The notes below the pieces were generated by a model. That model worked only from the letters and a program-made list of their open reading frames with translations, ran no database searches and was not told the DNA's origin. DNA of 64,000 nt from Telmatospirillum sp. J64-1 (GTDB lineage: Bacteria > Pseudomonadota > Alphaproteobacteria > Rhodospirillales > Magnetospirillaceae), in NCBI RefSeq assembly GCF_006980715.1, contig NZ_SBHN01000004.1, positions 172,126 through 236,125 of the forward strand. Direction: 5' to 3'. The translations under genes and the position numbers were made by a program. Below, piece after piece: positions 8,219-16,408 of the stretch. The number at the start of each line of letters is the position of its first letter. Within the stretch, counting starts at the first letter, position 1.

Positions 8219-8785
8219 ATGAACCAGACAGAGCGCGATGTCATCGAGGATCTTTTCGGCAAACTCCGGACCGTGGAAACCCAGGCCCCGGACCGTGACG
8301 CGGAAGCGGAACAGGTGATCCGGGAAAAGGTGGCGAGCCAGCCCAGCGCGCCCTATTACATGGCTCAGACCATCCTGGTGCAGGAGCACGCGCTGAAGGC
8401 CGCCAATGAGCGTGTGGCCGAGTTGGAACACGAGTTGGCCAAGCGTCCGGCCGGTGGCGGCGGCGGCTTCCTGGCCAGCCTGTTCGGCGGCGGCCAACCG
8501 GCCGGCGGCCAGGCCCGTCCCGCCCATGTTCCGCCGCCCCGCCAGTCAGCAGCCGCCGCCCCCTTCCAGAATGCCCCCAGGGGCAGCTTCCTGGGCGGGG
8601 CCATGCAGACCGCCCTGGGCGTGGCCGGGGGCGTGCTGATGGGCAATGCCATCATGTCCATGTTCTCGGGCAATGAAGCCCAGGCGGCGGAACCCGCCCC
8701 CCTGGACCAGGATACCGCCGTGGATTACGGCGCCGATGAAAGCTACTACTCCGACGGCGATTTCGGCGCCGACGACAATTTCTGA
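8219..8785 (+). CDS. DUF2076 family protein
   Basis: This 188-residue protein matches the DUF2076 pattern. The N-terminus is MNQTERDVIEDLFGKLR, then a helical segment QPSAPYYMAQTILVQEHALKAANERVAELEHEL, a Gly/Pro/Ala-rich middle (GGGGGFLASLFGGG), a hydrophobic GSFLGGAMQTALGVAGGVLMGNAIMSMF, and an acidic Asp/Tyr-rich tail. The function of the family is unknown; the segment near residues 120-150 could associate with membrane. ATG at 8219 is preceded by a run of GGAGAAGGAGAAG, an unusually rich ribosome-binding region that suggests strong translation. It ends at a textbook terminator. Its divergence from phyR makes stress regulation plausible but unproven. Confidence 0.88.
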   Translation: MNQTERDVIEDLFGKLRTVETQAPDRDAEAEQVIREKVASQPSAPYYMAQTILVQEHALKAANERVAELEHELAKRPAGGGGGFLASLFGGGQPAGGQARPAHVPPPRQSAAAAPFQNAPRGSFLGGAMQTALGVAGGVLMGNAIMSMFSGNEAQAAEPAPLDQDTAVDYGADESYYSDGDFGADDNF

Positions 8786-8808
8786 TCCCTGGCGGGTCTC
8801 CCAAGGAA

Positions 8809-8847
8809 AAGGCGTGCAGCCGGAACCGGCCGCACGCCTTGTTTTTT
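8809..8847 (+). terminator. Rho-independent terminator of the DUF2076 gene
   Basis: AAGGCGTGC-A-GCCGG, loop AA, CCGGC-C-GCACGCCTT forms a 14-base-pair stem with one mismatch (8809-8840), followed by G and six T (8842-8847). It lies 23 bases after the stop codon. Confidence 0.92.
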
Positions 8848-8884
8848 GACGGAACGGGCGCGCCTTCCGCTCCACGGCGAGGTG

Positions 8885-11776
8885 TCAAGGATCCTGCCAT
8901 GCCTCCTGCGTTCTCGCGGAATCGGCATCCAGTATTCCGTTCGCCAAAGGAACCTCGATGGTGAACACGGATCCCTTGCCCAGGTCGGAACGCACATGGA
9001 TCGGATGGTTGAGGAGCAGGGACAAGCGCTTGACGATGGCTAGGCCGAGGCCAAGCCCCTGGGACCGGTCCCGCGCCTCGTTCCCCACCTGATGGAATTC
9101 CTCGAAAATACGGCTGAGATGTTCCGGCGGGATGCCGATGCCGCTGTCTTCCACCTCCAGGCAAAGCCCGTTTTCCGTCTGGCGGCAGAAGACCCGGACA
9201 TAGCCCCTTTCCGTGTAGCGCAAGGCGTTCTCGATAAGGTTCCTGAGCATGCGTCCCAGCAGCAAGCGGTCGCTCCGCACCCGGATCGGGCTATCGGGAT
9301 GGCCGACCCGCAGGTCCAGCCCCTTGTCCCGGGCCAGCGGCGTATAGGCGACCTCGATATCCTGCAACAGCATGTCGAGGGAAAAATCCTCGATATTGAC
9401 TTCGATGACCCCGGCTTCGAGCCGCGAGATGTCAAGCAGACTGTCCAGCAGGCTTTTCAGCGTTTCCAAGCTGCGCCTCAGCACCGCCAGGACCGAACGC
9501 GCCTTTTCCCCTTCCACATATTCTTCCAGCAGGGTGGTGAACAGGAACAGGGACTGCACAGGCTGACGCAGGTCATGGCTGGCCGCGGCCAGGAAGCGTG
9601 ACTTCGAGGCATTGGCCTGTTCCGCCTCCTCTTTCGCCTGCCGGAGGTTTTCCTCCATCCGGTGGCGGTCGGTCATGTCCCGCCCCGTCGCCTGGTTCTC
9701 CAGATAATTCCCGTCCGGGTCGAACACGGCGGTCCCTTCCCACATATACCACCGCTCACCGGAGGGGGTCCGCAGGCGGCATTCCACCGTCGTGCGGTGT
9801 TCGGGCTCGGTCACGGCACGCTCCATCGCCTCCCTGGTCTTCTCGTGGTCGTCGGGATGGACGTAGTCGGTCCAGTGGGCACCGATCAACTCGGCACAGT
9901 CGCGGCCCAATAGCTTGCACATGGTTTCATTGACGAAGGTGAAGCGTCCTTCATCATTGATGCGCACGACGAGGTCCCTTTGCGACTCCACCAGGCCGCG
10001 ATACCGCGCCTCTCCCTCCCGCAGCGCCTCTTCCAGCTCTTTATGCTCGGTGATATCGATGCCCAGTCCCAATATACGAAACGGCTGCCCGGCCTCGTCG
10101 TAGAAGATTCGCCCGATCCCCAGGAGCCAGCGGATACTTCCGTCGGAATGTCGGACGCGATGTTCCACCCGATATTCGGGTTTCCCCATTGCCAAGGTAT
10201 GGTCGACATAGGCCTGAACCATCCCCCGGTCCTCCGGAGGCAAGACCTCGAACCATTTCTCCGCACTGGGTGTAAAAGTCTCGGGATCCAGGTCGAACAG
10301 ACGGTAGAGGCCCTCACTCCATTCGACGGTCCCCGTCGGGAGATCCCAATCCCACATCCCGGCATCGACGGAAGACAAAACAAGGGTGAGACGTTCCTCG
10401 CTGCGCTTCAAGGCTTCCTCGATGCGCTTGCGCTCGGTGATGTCCATGCAGAGACCCGTGACATGCACACCCTCGCCGTCCCCGATTTCCTGGGCATAGC
10501 CAGAGGAGAAGATCCACCGCACATTATGATTGGAGACTATGATGCGGTATTCCGCTTCATAGGTTTTCCGCTTTCCCTCTCTTATGTCCTGGAACAGGAC
10601 ATTGACGAAATCACGGTCGGCGGGATGGATCGATCCCCGCCATGTCTCATCCGAAGGCTGCTGTTTCTGCGGGTCGAAAGCAAAGATCCGATAGATCTCG
10701 TCTGACCAGTAGACCTCTCCCGTTTTCATGTTCCATTCGAAGGCCCCGGCCCGGGCAGATTTCAAAGCCAATTGAAGCCGCGCTTCCGTCTGACGCAAGG
10801 CCTGTTCGGCCTTGCTACGGACCCGCAGATATTGCCGCAGGCCCCAGGCGGCCGCACCGCCGCTGATCAGCAGAAGGCCCAGGAAGGCGATGAAGGATTG
10901 CAGGGCCGCCAAACGCACCGCGTACAAGGTCGAATGCTCGTCGAAGCCGATTGCAACCATCAACCCCAAGACGCCGGATTTCAGTGGAGAGAAGGCAAAA
11001 AGACGGGATGTCCCTTCCAGCCCCGGCATCTCGACCAGCCCGTTCTCGTCGGCCTCCAGCATGACCGAGAACCGTTCGGGAAGCTTCTGGCCCACCCAGG
11101 ATTGATGATCGGGGATCCGGGCCAGGATCACGCCTTCGCCGTCAGCGATCACGATCGAGGTATTGGGGGGAAGCGCCCTTTTCGAAAGGTAACCTGCAAG
11201 CCAACCGAGCTCGAGCGAAACCGTGGCAAGACCGGCGGGCGTGCCGCCGGGTCCTTCGAGACGCAGGGAGAAAGGCAGGCGGGCAGCCTCGGTGACGGAA
11301 GGAAGCGTGAAATGCCCCACCGTGAAACGGCCTGCTTCCATTGCCCTGCGGAAATGCCCCATGTCATAGAATTGCCGTCCGATCTCGTCCGGATCGGTGG
11401 CGCACCACGTCCTGCCGTCCGGGTCGCTGATACTGAGCTGGAGATGCCTCGGGAACTCCGCCGCGATCCGCTCCATGACGTTGCGGCAGGCCGACGCATC
11501 CATCTGGCCGACACCGAATGCCCGGGCCGTCACGAGAATGTGATGGGCGTCCTCGATGATCCGCTGCTGCTCGTGGTCCAGCATATCCAGGAGCCGGTAC
11601 GCTACCTGGGCGGATTCTCCCTCATAGGCTTCCTTCAGACGCAGGCTCGACAAAATCTCGAAGATCAGGAGCGAGGCCAGAAGAACGGCCAGCAGCCCGA
11701 CGAACCGGCGCATCGGCCCTTTGAGGGGGGATGATTGACCACCTGGAAGCAATTTCTTCTCCGCCTGAGCCTCCAA
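8885..11776 (-). CDS. Membrane sensor histidine kinase with extracytoplasmic sensor and three PAS domains
   Basis: This 963-residue sensor kinase has a first membrane helix at about residues 24-45, a periplasmic domain of about 240 residues (double-Cache-like: HHILVTARAFG, DMGHFRRAMEAGRFTVG), and a second helix at about 288-312. Three PAS/PAC domains follow (about 335-450, 460-580, 590-705), then HisKA with AASHDLRQPVQSL (His734) and an HATPase (NLIENALRYTERG, DSGIGIPPEHL, GLGLGLAIV). There is no receiver domain and no adjacent response regulator, so its partner is elsewhere. The frame opens with TTG at 11776, preceded by GAGAG at a good distance; an ATG at 11713 is the main alternative. The preferred Q after HDLR is shared with many hybrid-type kinases. 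Confidence 0.87.
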   Translation of the reverse strand: MEAQAEKKLLPGGQSSPLKGPMRRFVGLLAVLLASLLIFEILSSLRLKEAYEGESAQVAYRLLDMLDHEQQRIIEDAHHILVTARAFGVGQMDASACRNVMERIAAEFPRHLQLSISDPDGRTWCATDPDEIGRQFYDMGHFRRAMEAGRFTVGHFTLPSVTEAARLPFSLRLEGPGGTPAGLATVSLELGWLAGYLSKRALPPNTSIVIADGEGVILARIPDHQSWVGQKLPERFSVMLEADENGLVEMPGLEGTSRLFAFSPLKSGVLGLMVAIGFDEHSTLYAVRLAALQSFIAFLGLLLISGGAAAWGLRQYLRVRSKAEQALRQTEARLQLALKSARAGAFEWNMKTGEVYWSDEIYRIFAFDPQKQQPSDETWRGSIHPADRDFVNVLFQDIREGKRKTYEAEYRIIVSNHNVRWIFSSGYAQEIGDGEGVHVTGLCMDITERKRIEEALKRSEERLTLVLSSVDAGMWDWDLPTGTVEWSEGLYRLFDLDPETFTPSAEKWFEVLPPEDRGMVQAYVDHTLAMGKPEYRVEHRVRHSDGSIRWLLGIGRIFYDEAGQPFRILGLGIDITEHKELEEALREGEARYRGLVESQRDLVVRINDEGRFTFVNETMCKLLGRDCAELIGAHWTDYVHPDDHEKTREAMERAVTEPEHRTTVECRLRTPSGERWYMWEGTAVFDPDGNYLENQATGRDMTDRHRMEENLRQAKEEAEQANASKSRFLAAASHDLRQPVQSLFLFTTLLEEYVEGEKARSVLAVLRRSLETLKSLLDSLLDISRLEAGVIEVNIEDFSLDMLLQDIEVAYTPLARDKGLDLRVGHPDSPIRVRSDRLLLGRMLRNLIENALRYTERGYVRVFCRQTENGLCLEVEDSGIGIPPEHLSRIFEEFHQVGNEARDRSQGLGLGLAIVKRLSLLLNHPIHVRSDLGKGSVFTIEVPLANGILDADSARTQEAWQDP

Positions 11777-11908
11777 GCATATGACTCTCTCATAAAGACG
11801 GCGCGAGATAGAATGATTTTAAATACAGGGATAAATATCGGCTCAGCAGCCAGGAAAGAGATGGGGCCTCCTCATCTGCTCAAAAAGTATATGCCCCCCG
11901 CAAAAGCG

Positions 11909-11938
11909 ACAGGACGTTACGCATTGGTAACGTCCTGT
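11909..11938 (-). terminator. 12-base-pair perfect hairpin downstream of the phn operon
   Basis: ACAGGACGTTAC (11909-11920), loop GCATTG, GTAACGTCCTGT (11927-11938) form a perfect 12-base-pair hairpin 40 bases after the last phnE stop. On the minus strand it is followed by CGCTTTTG, so only a short T tract. The likely role is termination of the phn transcript, but its symmetry would also suit a dimeric DNA-binding protein acting on the divergent-side kinase promoter. Confidence 0.55.
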
Positions 11939-11977
11939 ATCAGAAAGCTTGCTCTTACGGAGAAAATCCAGACGAGA

Positions 11978-12805
11978 TCAGATGATGGCGTGGCGCACCT
12001 TGGCCGACACCCATTCGCTGACCACCACGGTGCCCAGGATGACCAGGAAGATCAGCGTGACCTGCGGCCAGGCCAGCACGTTCAGCGAGGCCATCAGCTG
12101 CATCCCGATGCCCCCGGCCCCGACCAAGCCCAGCACCGTCGACTCGCGGATGTTGATGTCCCAGCGGAAGACGGTGATCCCCGCGAAGGCCGGCAGGATC
12201 TGAGGCACGATGCCGAAGGCCATCACCTGGGCCTGACTGGCCCCGGTGGCACTGATGGCTTCCACCTGCTTCTCGTCGATCTCCTCGATCGCTTCGTAGA
12301 GAAGCTTGGCGATGAAGCCGATGGAGCGCAGGGCGATGGAGAGAATGCCCGCCAGCAGGCCCGGCCCCAGGATCGAGACCAGCAGCAAGGCCCAGATCAG
12401 CGAGTTGATGGAACGCGAGGACACGATCACGAACAGCGCCACCGGACGGATGAAGTGGATGCTGGGCGTGGTGTTGCGCGCCGCCAGAAAGGCCACCGGC
12501 ACCGCCACGACGACGGCCAGCATGGTCCCCAGCGTGGCGATGTTGAGCGTATCCCACAACGGCTTCCACAGCCGGTCCATGTATTCCCAGCGCGGCGGGA
12601 ACATGCGTCGGCCGATATCGGCCGCCTGCTGAGGCGCATCCAGGACGAAGAGCCAGATGGTGTCCTGGGTCATCACCTGCCAGGACAGGACGAACAAGGC
12701 CACCAGGCCCAGCCAGCCAGCCCAGACGAGAAGCTGTTGCGGCGGCGTGCGGCGCTGCCAGATCTTGGTATCGTTCAGGGTCGTGATCGCCATTACTGCA
12801 CCCAT
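11978..12805 (-). CDS. phnE: Phosphonate-type ABC importer permease (second)
   Basis: This 275-residue inner-membrane permease is a PhnE homologue. It has about six membrane helices and a BPD/MetI core with the coupling loop EAISATGASQAQVMAFGIVPQILPAFAGI (about residues 175-205), which contacts the ATPase. The ending RESTVLGLVGAGGIGMQL and VVVSEWVSAKVR is typical of PhnE. Its ATG overlaps the end of the preceding permease gene by 13 bases, so the two are translationally linked last genes of the phnD-phnC-phnE-phnE operon. Two separate PhnE permeases instead of one homodimer-forming gene is a known variant arrangement. Confidence 0.92.
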   Translation of the reverse strand: MGAVMAITTLNDTKIWQRRTPPQQLLVWAGWLGLVALFVLSWQVMTQDTIWLFVLDAPQQAADIGRRMFPPRWEYMDRLWKPLWDTLNIATLGTMLAVVVAVPVAFLAARNTTPSIHFIRPVALFVIVSSRSINSLIWALLLVSILGPGLLAGILSIALRSIGFIAKLLYEAIEEIDEKQVEAISATGASQAQVMAFGIVPQILPAFAGITVFRWDINIRESTVLGLVGAGGIGMQLMASLNVLAWPQVTLIFLVILGTVVVSEWVSAKVRHAII

Positions 12806-13599
12806 TTCCGGATATAGCTGGACGAGTATTCGCAGATCATCACGATGGCGATGATCAGCAGCAACACGGCAGCCGCGGAATCGAATTCGTAGCGGTCGAT
12901 GGCGGTATTGAGGGTGGCACCGATGCCGCCCGCGCCAACGATGCCGATGACGGCGGATTCACGGAAATTGATGTCGAAGCGATAGACGCTGAGACCGATC
13001 AGGCGCGGCATCACCTGGGGCTGCACCGCCCAGGTCACCACCTGCCACCACGATGCGCCGGTGGCGCGGATGGCCTCGGCCTGGGATTCGTCCATATCCT
13101 CGATATCCTCGGCCAGCAGCTTGGCGATGAAGCCGATGGTGGCGAAGGACAGGGTCAGGAAACCGGCCAGCGGCCCGAAGCCCACCATGGCCACGAACAG
13201 GATGGCGATGATGATTTCCTGGAAGCTGCGCGACAGGGCGATGATCGAGCGGCAGACCAGATAGACCGGCGCGGGGGCCAGATTGCGCGCCGCCCCGACA
13301 CCGATAGGGATCGACAGCAGTACGCCGACCACGGTCGAGGTCACCGTCATGGTCAGGCTTTCCCGCATGCCGACCACGATATCCCCCCAGCGGGAGGTGA
13401 AGTCGGGCTTCAGGAAGCCCAGGATGAACTGCCAGCCGCGGTCCAGCCCTTCATAGGCCCGCTGCCAGTTCACCTCTACGGCACCGATGCCGATCACCAG
13501 ATAGACCGCAAGGCCCAGCCACAGCCCCCAGCGCAGCCAGGGATTGGCGATCAGCGACGGCCGACGCCATTGGCGCGGTGCGGCGGCAATCGCGGTCAT
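12793..13599 (-). CDS. phnE: Phosphonate-type ABC importer permease (first)
   Basis: This 268-residue permease is homologous to the next gene. The coupling loop is [29 protein letters not shown] and the C-terminal core [19 protein letters not shown], with about six membrane segments starting near residue 22. It would form the membrane channel with the downstream permease as a heterodimer. Its start overlaps the phnC stop by four bases (ATGA), and its end overlaps the next permease by 13. The tight packing shows a single cotranscribed unit with phnD and phnC. Confidence 0.92.
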   Translation of the reverse strand: MTAIAAAPRQWRRPSLIANPWLRWGLWLGLAVYLVIGIGAVEVNWQRAYEGLDRGWQFILGFLKPDFTSRWGDIVVGMRESLTMTVTSTVVGVLLSIPIGVGAARNLAPAPVYLVCRSIIALSRSFQEIIIAILFVAMVGFGPLAGFLTLSFATIGFIAKLLAEDIEDMDESQAEAIRATGASWWQVVTWAVQPQVMPRLIGLSVYRFDINFRESAVIGIVGAGGIGATLNTAIDRYEFDSAAAVLLLIIAIVMICEYSSSYIRKWVQ

Positions 13600-14426
13600 G
13601 CCGGCCTCGCCATGAGTTCGACCTGGTCCTCGTCGGCCGCGCCGTCCTCGGCCTCGTCATTGCCGGGCTTGCGGATGGTGCGGGTCCAGTCCTCTTCGCC
13701 ATAGATGCGCGTCAGGACATCCGGCGTCAGGTCGTCCGGGCTGCCGTCGAAGACCACTTCGCCCTTTTTCAGGCCGATGATCCGCTGCACGAACATCTGG
13801 GCCAGGGCGACGTCATGGATGTTGATGATGGCGGCAAGGCCGCGTTCGGCGCAGACCTCGCAGATCAGGCGCATGATCTGGCGCGAGGTCTTGGGGTCCA
13901 GGCTGGCGGTCGGTTCGTCCACCAGCAGAATATCGGGATTCTGCAGCAGGGCGCGGGCGATGCCGACACGCTGGCGCTGGCCGCCCGACAGGGCATCGGC
14001 GCGCTTGTCGGCATGGTCGGACAGGCCCACGCGTTCGAGCGTGGCGAAGGCCTGATCCACCGCCTGTTGCGGGAATTTGCGGAAATAGCTGCGCCAGAAG
14101 CCGACATAGCCGAGCTGTCCGGACAGTACGTTCTCCATCACCGTCAGGCGCTCGACCAGGGCATATTCCTGGAAGATCATGCCCATGCGGCGGCGCGCCT
14201 GGCGTAATTGGCCCTTGCCCAGGCGGGTCAGGTTCTCGTCACGCAGGAGGACCTGACCCGAACTGGGCTCGACCAGCCGGTTGATGCAGCGGATCAAGGT
14301 GGACTTGCCCGCTCCGGAGGGTCCGATCAGCCCGACCACCTGCCCCGGCTGGACCGAGACAGAGACATTGTTGAGCGCCAGATCACCCGTGCGATAGCGT
14401 TTGGTAAGGTTCTCGATCTTCAGCAT
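13596..14426 (-). CDS. phnC: Phosphonate-type ABC importer ATP-binding protein
   Basis: This cytoplasmic ATPase energises the PhnDE importer. It shows Walker [13 protein letters not shown], the Q-loop region [19 protein letters not shown], the ABC signature [15 protein letters not shown], Walker [13 protein letters not shown] and the switch histidine in INIHDVALA. PhnC proteins normally begin [11 protein letters not shown], so ATG at 14426 is chosen (276 residues); an in-frame GTG at 14447, seven codons earlier, is possible. The C-terminal tail ([23 protein letters not shown]) is acidic and longer than usual. It starts 26 bases after the phnD stop. Confidence 0.93.
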   Translation of the reverse strand: MLKIENLTKRYRTGDLALNNVSVSVQPGQVVGLIGPSGAGKSTLIRCINRLVEPSSGQVLLRDENLTRLGKGQLRQARRRMGMIFQEYALVERLTVMENVLSGQLGYVGFWRSYFRKFPQQAVDQAFATLERVGLSDHADKRADALSGGQRQRVGIARALLQNPDILLVDEPTASLDPKTSRQIMRLICEVCAERGLAAIINIHDVALAQMFVQRIIGLKKGEVVFDGSPDDLTPDVLTRIYGEEDWTRTIRKPGNDEAEDGAADEDQVELMARPA

Positions 14427-14451
14427 CGAACCGGCTCTTTTCGTCACGGGA

Positions 14452-15411
14452 TCAGTTGCAGGCGTAAGAGACGTTCATGGCTTCGTCGATCTTACGAACG
14501 ACTTCCCAATGCTCCTTGTAGCTGATGGGCATGAACTTCTCCTGCGGGGGTTCCGAAGCCTGGAACTCCTTGAGCAGGTCCGAACCTTCCCAATCGAAGG
14601 TGAAGAAGGCTTCCTTGATCTTCTCCTGAAGCTCGGGCTTCAGGTTGTAGACATAGCCGTAGCCGGTGGTCGGGAAGGTCTGGGACTTGTAGATGCTCTT
14701 GATCTGGTCGGCCTTGACCACGTCGCGGGCGACCATACGGCCCAGCACCGAATTGGCGATGGCGGCGGCCGGATAATCCTTGTTGGCCACGCCGAGGATC
14801 GAGTTGTCGTGCTTACCCGAGAAGACGGGCTCGAAGTCCTGACCGGCCTTCATGTTGTATTCGGCTTCCAGCAGGGCGGAAGGAGCCTTGTAGCCGGAAT
14901 TCGAGGTCTCGGAGGTGAAGGCCAGCTTCTTGCCCTTGATGTCCTCGATCTTCTCGATGCCGCTGCCCGGATAGGTGATGATTTCCATCTCATAGCCGTA
15001 GAGGTCATCCTTCGACGCCATCATGGCGAAGGGGACGAAACCGGCGCAGTTGACGGCCAGCGGGTTGGAACCCGTGTTGAAGCCCGCGACATGCAGGCGG
15101 CCGGCGCGCATGGCTTCGATCTGGGCGGCGTTGGACTGGACGGGGAAGAACTGCACCCGCTTGCCGGTGACCTGTTCCATATGCTTCAGGAAGCCGTCCC
15201 AGACCTTGGCATAGACCGAGGGGTCTTCCACCGGGGTATAGGCGAAGATCAGGGTCGCAGGGTCGATCTGCTGCGCCGGATCGGTCGGGGTATCCGCGAC
15301 GAGGTCGCCGTCGGCATCGGTGTAACGCGGATCCATGGCGTGGGCCGAAGACATCGCCAGCACCGCACCGACCACACAACCAACAGCCTTGGCCAACACA
15401 GATGTGCTCAT
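14452..15411 (-). CDS. phnD: Phosphonate/phosphate-ester ABC substrate-binding protein
   Basis: This 319-residue periplasmic binding protein of the PhnD (phosphate/phosphite/phosphonate) family begins with a signal peptide (residues 1-25, cleavage after SSAHA). Binding-pocket type motifs include [53 protein letters not shown] and [27 protein letters not shown] at 15411 follows GAGGAGAGAGAG and places the signal peptide at the very N-terminus. It heads phnD-phnC-phnE-phnE, with a Pho-box-like sequence about 90 bases upstream. No C-P lyase, phosphonatase or phosphite dehydrogenase gene is nearby, so the ligand could be a phosphonate, phosphite or another phosphate compound. Confidence 0.92.
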   Translation of the reverse strand: MSTSVLAKAVGCVVGAVLAMSSAHAMDPRYTDADGDLVADTPTDPAQQIDPATLIFAYTPVEDPSVYAKVWDGFLKHMEQVTGKRVQFFPVQSNAAQIEAMRAGRLHVAGFNTGSNPLAVNCAGFVPFAMMASKDDLYGYEMEIITYPGSGIEKIEDIKGKKLAFTSETSNSGYKAPSALLEAEYNMKAGQDFEPVFSGKHDNSILGVANKDYPAAAIANSVLGRMVARDVVKADQIKSIYKSQTFPTTGYGYVYNLKPELQEKIKEAFFTFDWEGSDLLKEFQASEPPQEKFMPISYKEHWEVVRKIDEAMNVSYACN

Positions 15412-15500
15412 CTCTCTCTCCTCAAAAGCAGTCTTGCCACGCCGTACGCACCGGCGCGCTACTTCGGAGGGGATGATTAGCACCTCACGATTTTTTGCGT

Positions 15501-15518
15501 ATGACAGTAATATGAAGT
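15501..15518 (-). promoter_or_regulatory. Candidate Pho box upstream of phnD
   Basis: Read on the minus strand the sequence is ACTTCAT-ATTA-CTGTCAT: one perfect and one 4/7 copy of the PhoB half-site CTGTCAT, with the standard 4-base AT-rich spacer. It lies about 90 bases upstream of the phnD start, in the AT-rich gap after eda. It fits phosphate-starvation control of the importer; a single promoter with one weak half-site is only suggestive. Confidence 0.5.
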
Positions 15519-15540
15519 CTACATTTATGTTACAATAATA

Positions 15541-16206
15541 TTAAATCACCCCTTCCCTTCCAAAGTCTTTGCGGGCCGTGGCATAAGCCTCCTGCATCCG
15601 CCGGGCCGTCGCCTGGATTGCCGCCTTGTCTCCACGCGCGACCAGGCCTTCATCGACCAGTTTTCCGCCGGCACCGATGCAGGCGGCCCCGGCCTTCAGC
15701 CATTCCCCGACATTATCGGCATCCAGCCCGCCGGTGGGCATGAAGGACACGCCGGGGAAGACCGAGCGCATGGCCTTGAGATGCGCCGGACCGACGGTCG
15801 AGGCGGGAAAGATCTTGACCGCCGCGGCTCCGGCGGCGAGGGCCTGATGGATCTCGGTCGGGGTCAAGGCCCCCATCAGGCAGGCGATTCCAAGCTCCCG
15901 GCAGGCTTCTCCCACCTCGGACACCACGCAGGGCGAAACGACATAACGCGCCCCGGCGGCAACGGCCTCCGCCACGGCCTCGGCCGTCATCACCGTTCCG
16001 GCACCAATCAGCCTGTCGCCGCGCGCCGAGAATTCGGCGATGAGATCCATGGCGCCGGGCGTGGTCAAAGTGATCTCGAAGGTCCCGAAACCGGCTTCGG
16101 ACAGCCATTCCACGGCGGTTCGGGCATATTCGGCGGAAGACATGCGGATCACCGGCACGACGCCGAACTGGACGAGCCGGTCGAGGATGGAAAGGGCGGT
16201 GGTCAT
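15541..16206 (-). CDS. eda: 2-keto-3-deoxy-6-phosphogluconate (KDPG) aldolase
   Basis: This 221-residue class I aldolase splits KDPG (or the related 6-phosphogalactonate) into pyruvate and glyceraldehyde-3-phosphate, the last Entner-Doudoroff step and the exit of hexuronate breakdown. The Schiff-base lysine is Lys131 in AAVKIFPAS, with Glu44 in FEITLTTPGA, the loop GAGTVMT, and the phosphate-binding FMPTGGLDADN. It is divergent from the methylglyoxal-synthase-like gene and hexR across a 202-base region that holds two HexR-like palindromes. KDPG relieves HexR repression in known systems, so this placement makes a feedback loop likely. The uronate pathway genes 3-10 kb away feed the same intermediate. 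Confidence 0.92.
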   Translation of the reverse strand: MTTALSILDRLVQFGVVPVIRMSSAEYARTAVEWLSEAGFGTFEITLTTPGAMDLIAEFSARGDRLIGAGTVMTAEAVAEAVAAGARYVVSPCVVSEVGEACRELGIACLMGALTPTEIHQALAAGAAAVKIFPASTVGPAHLKAMRSVFPGVSFMPTGGLDADNVGEWLKAGAACIGAGGKLVDEGLVARGDKAAIQATARRMQEAYATARKDFGREGVI

Positions 16207-16250
16207 GGACAGGCCTCCCGGGGCTGCGACGGCCGATCCCGTGCGCTTTA

Positions 16251-16265
16251 TGTTTTTATACTACA
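16251..16265. promoter_or_regulatory. Candidate HexR operator proximal to eda
   Basis: TGTTTTTATACTACA matches 13 of 15 positions of the published HexR motif TGTARTwwwAyTACA (recalled, not searched). It is nested within a larger perfect inverted repeat, TTTATGT-N9-ACATAAA (16247-16269). It lies about 45 bases upstream of the eda start. Confidence 0.5.
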
Positions 16266-16323
16266 TAAAACCCTCAAGACAACGCCGAACGCCCCGTTAA
16301 CCCGTCCTTGTCACCGGAGTTTC

Positions 16324-16340
16324 TTGTAAAAATCCTACAA
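16324..16340. promoter_or_regulatory. Candidate HexR operator proximal to the mgs-hexR operon
   Basis: TTGTAAAAATCCTACAA has perfect 5-base inverted arms TTGTA/TACAA with a 7-base spacer. Its core matches 13 of 15 positions of the HexR motif TGTARTwwwAyTACA. It lies 69 bases upstream of the ATG at 16409, on the other side of the divergent region from the eda-proximal copy. Confidence 0.55.
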
Positions 16341-16408
16341 ATCGTATTGCACGGGGCTCCACCCTGCCCTAACCTGCCCCCAATGCCGTTTACGCCGGAG
16401 AGCATGGA

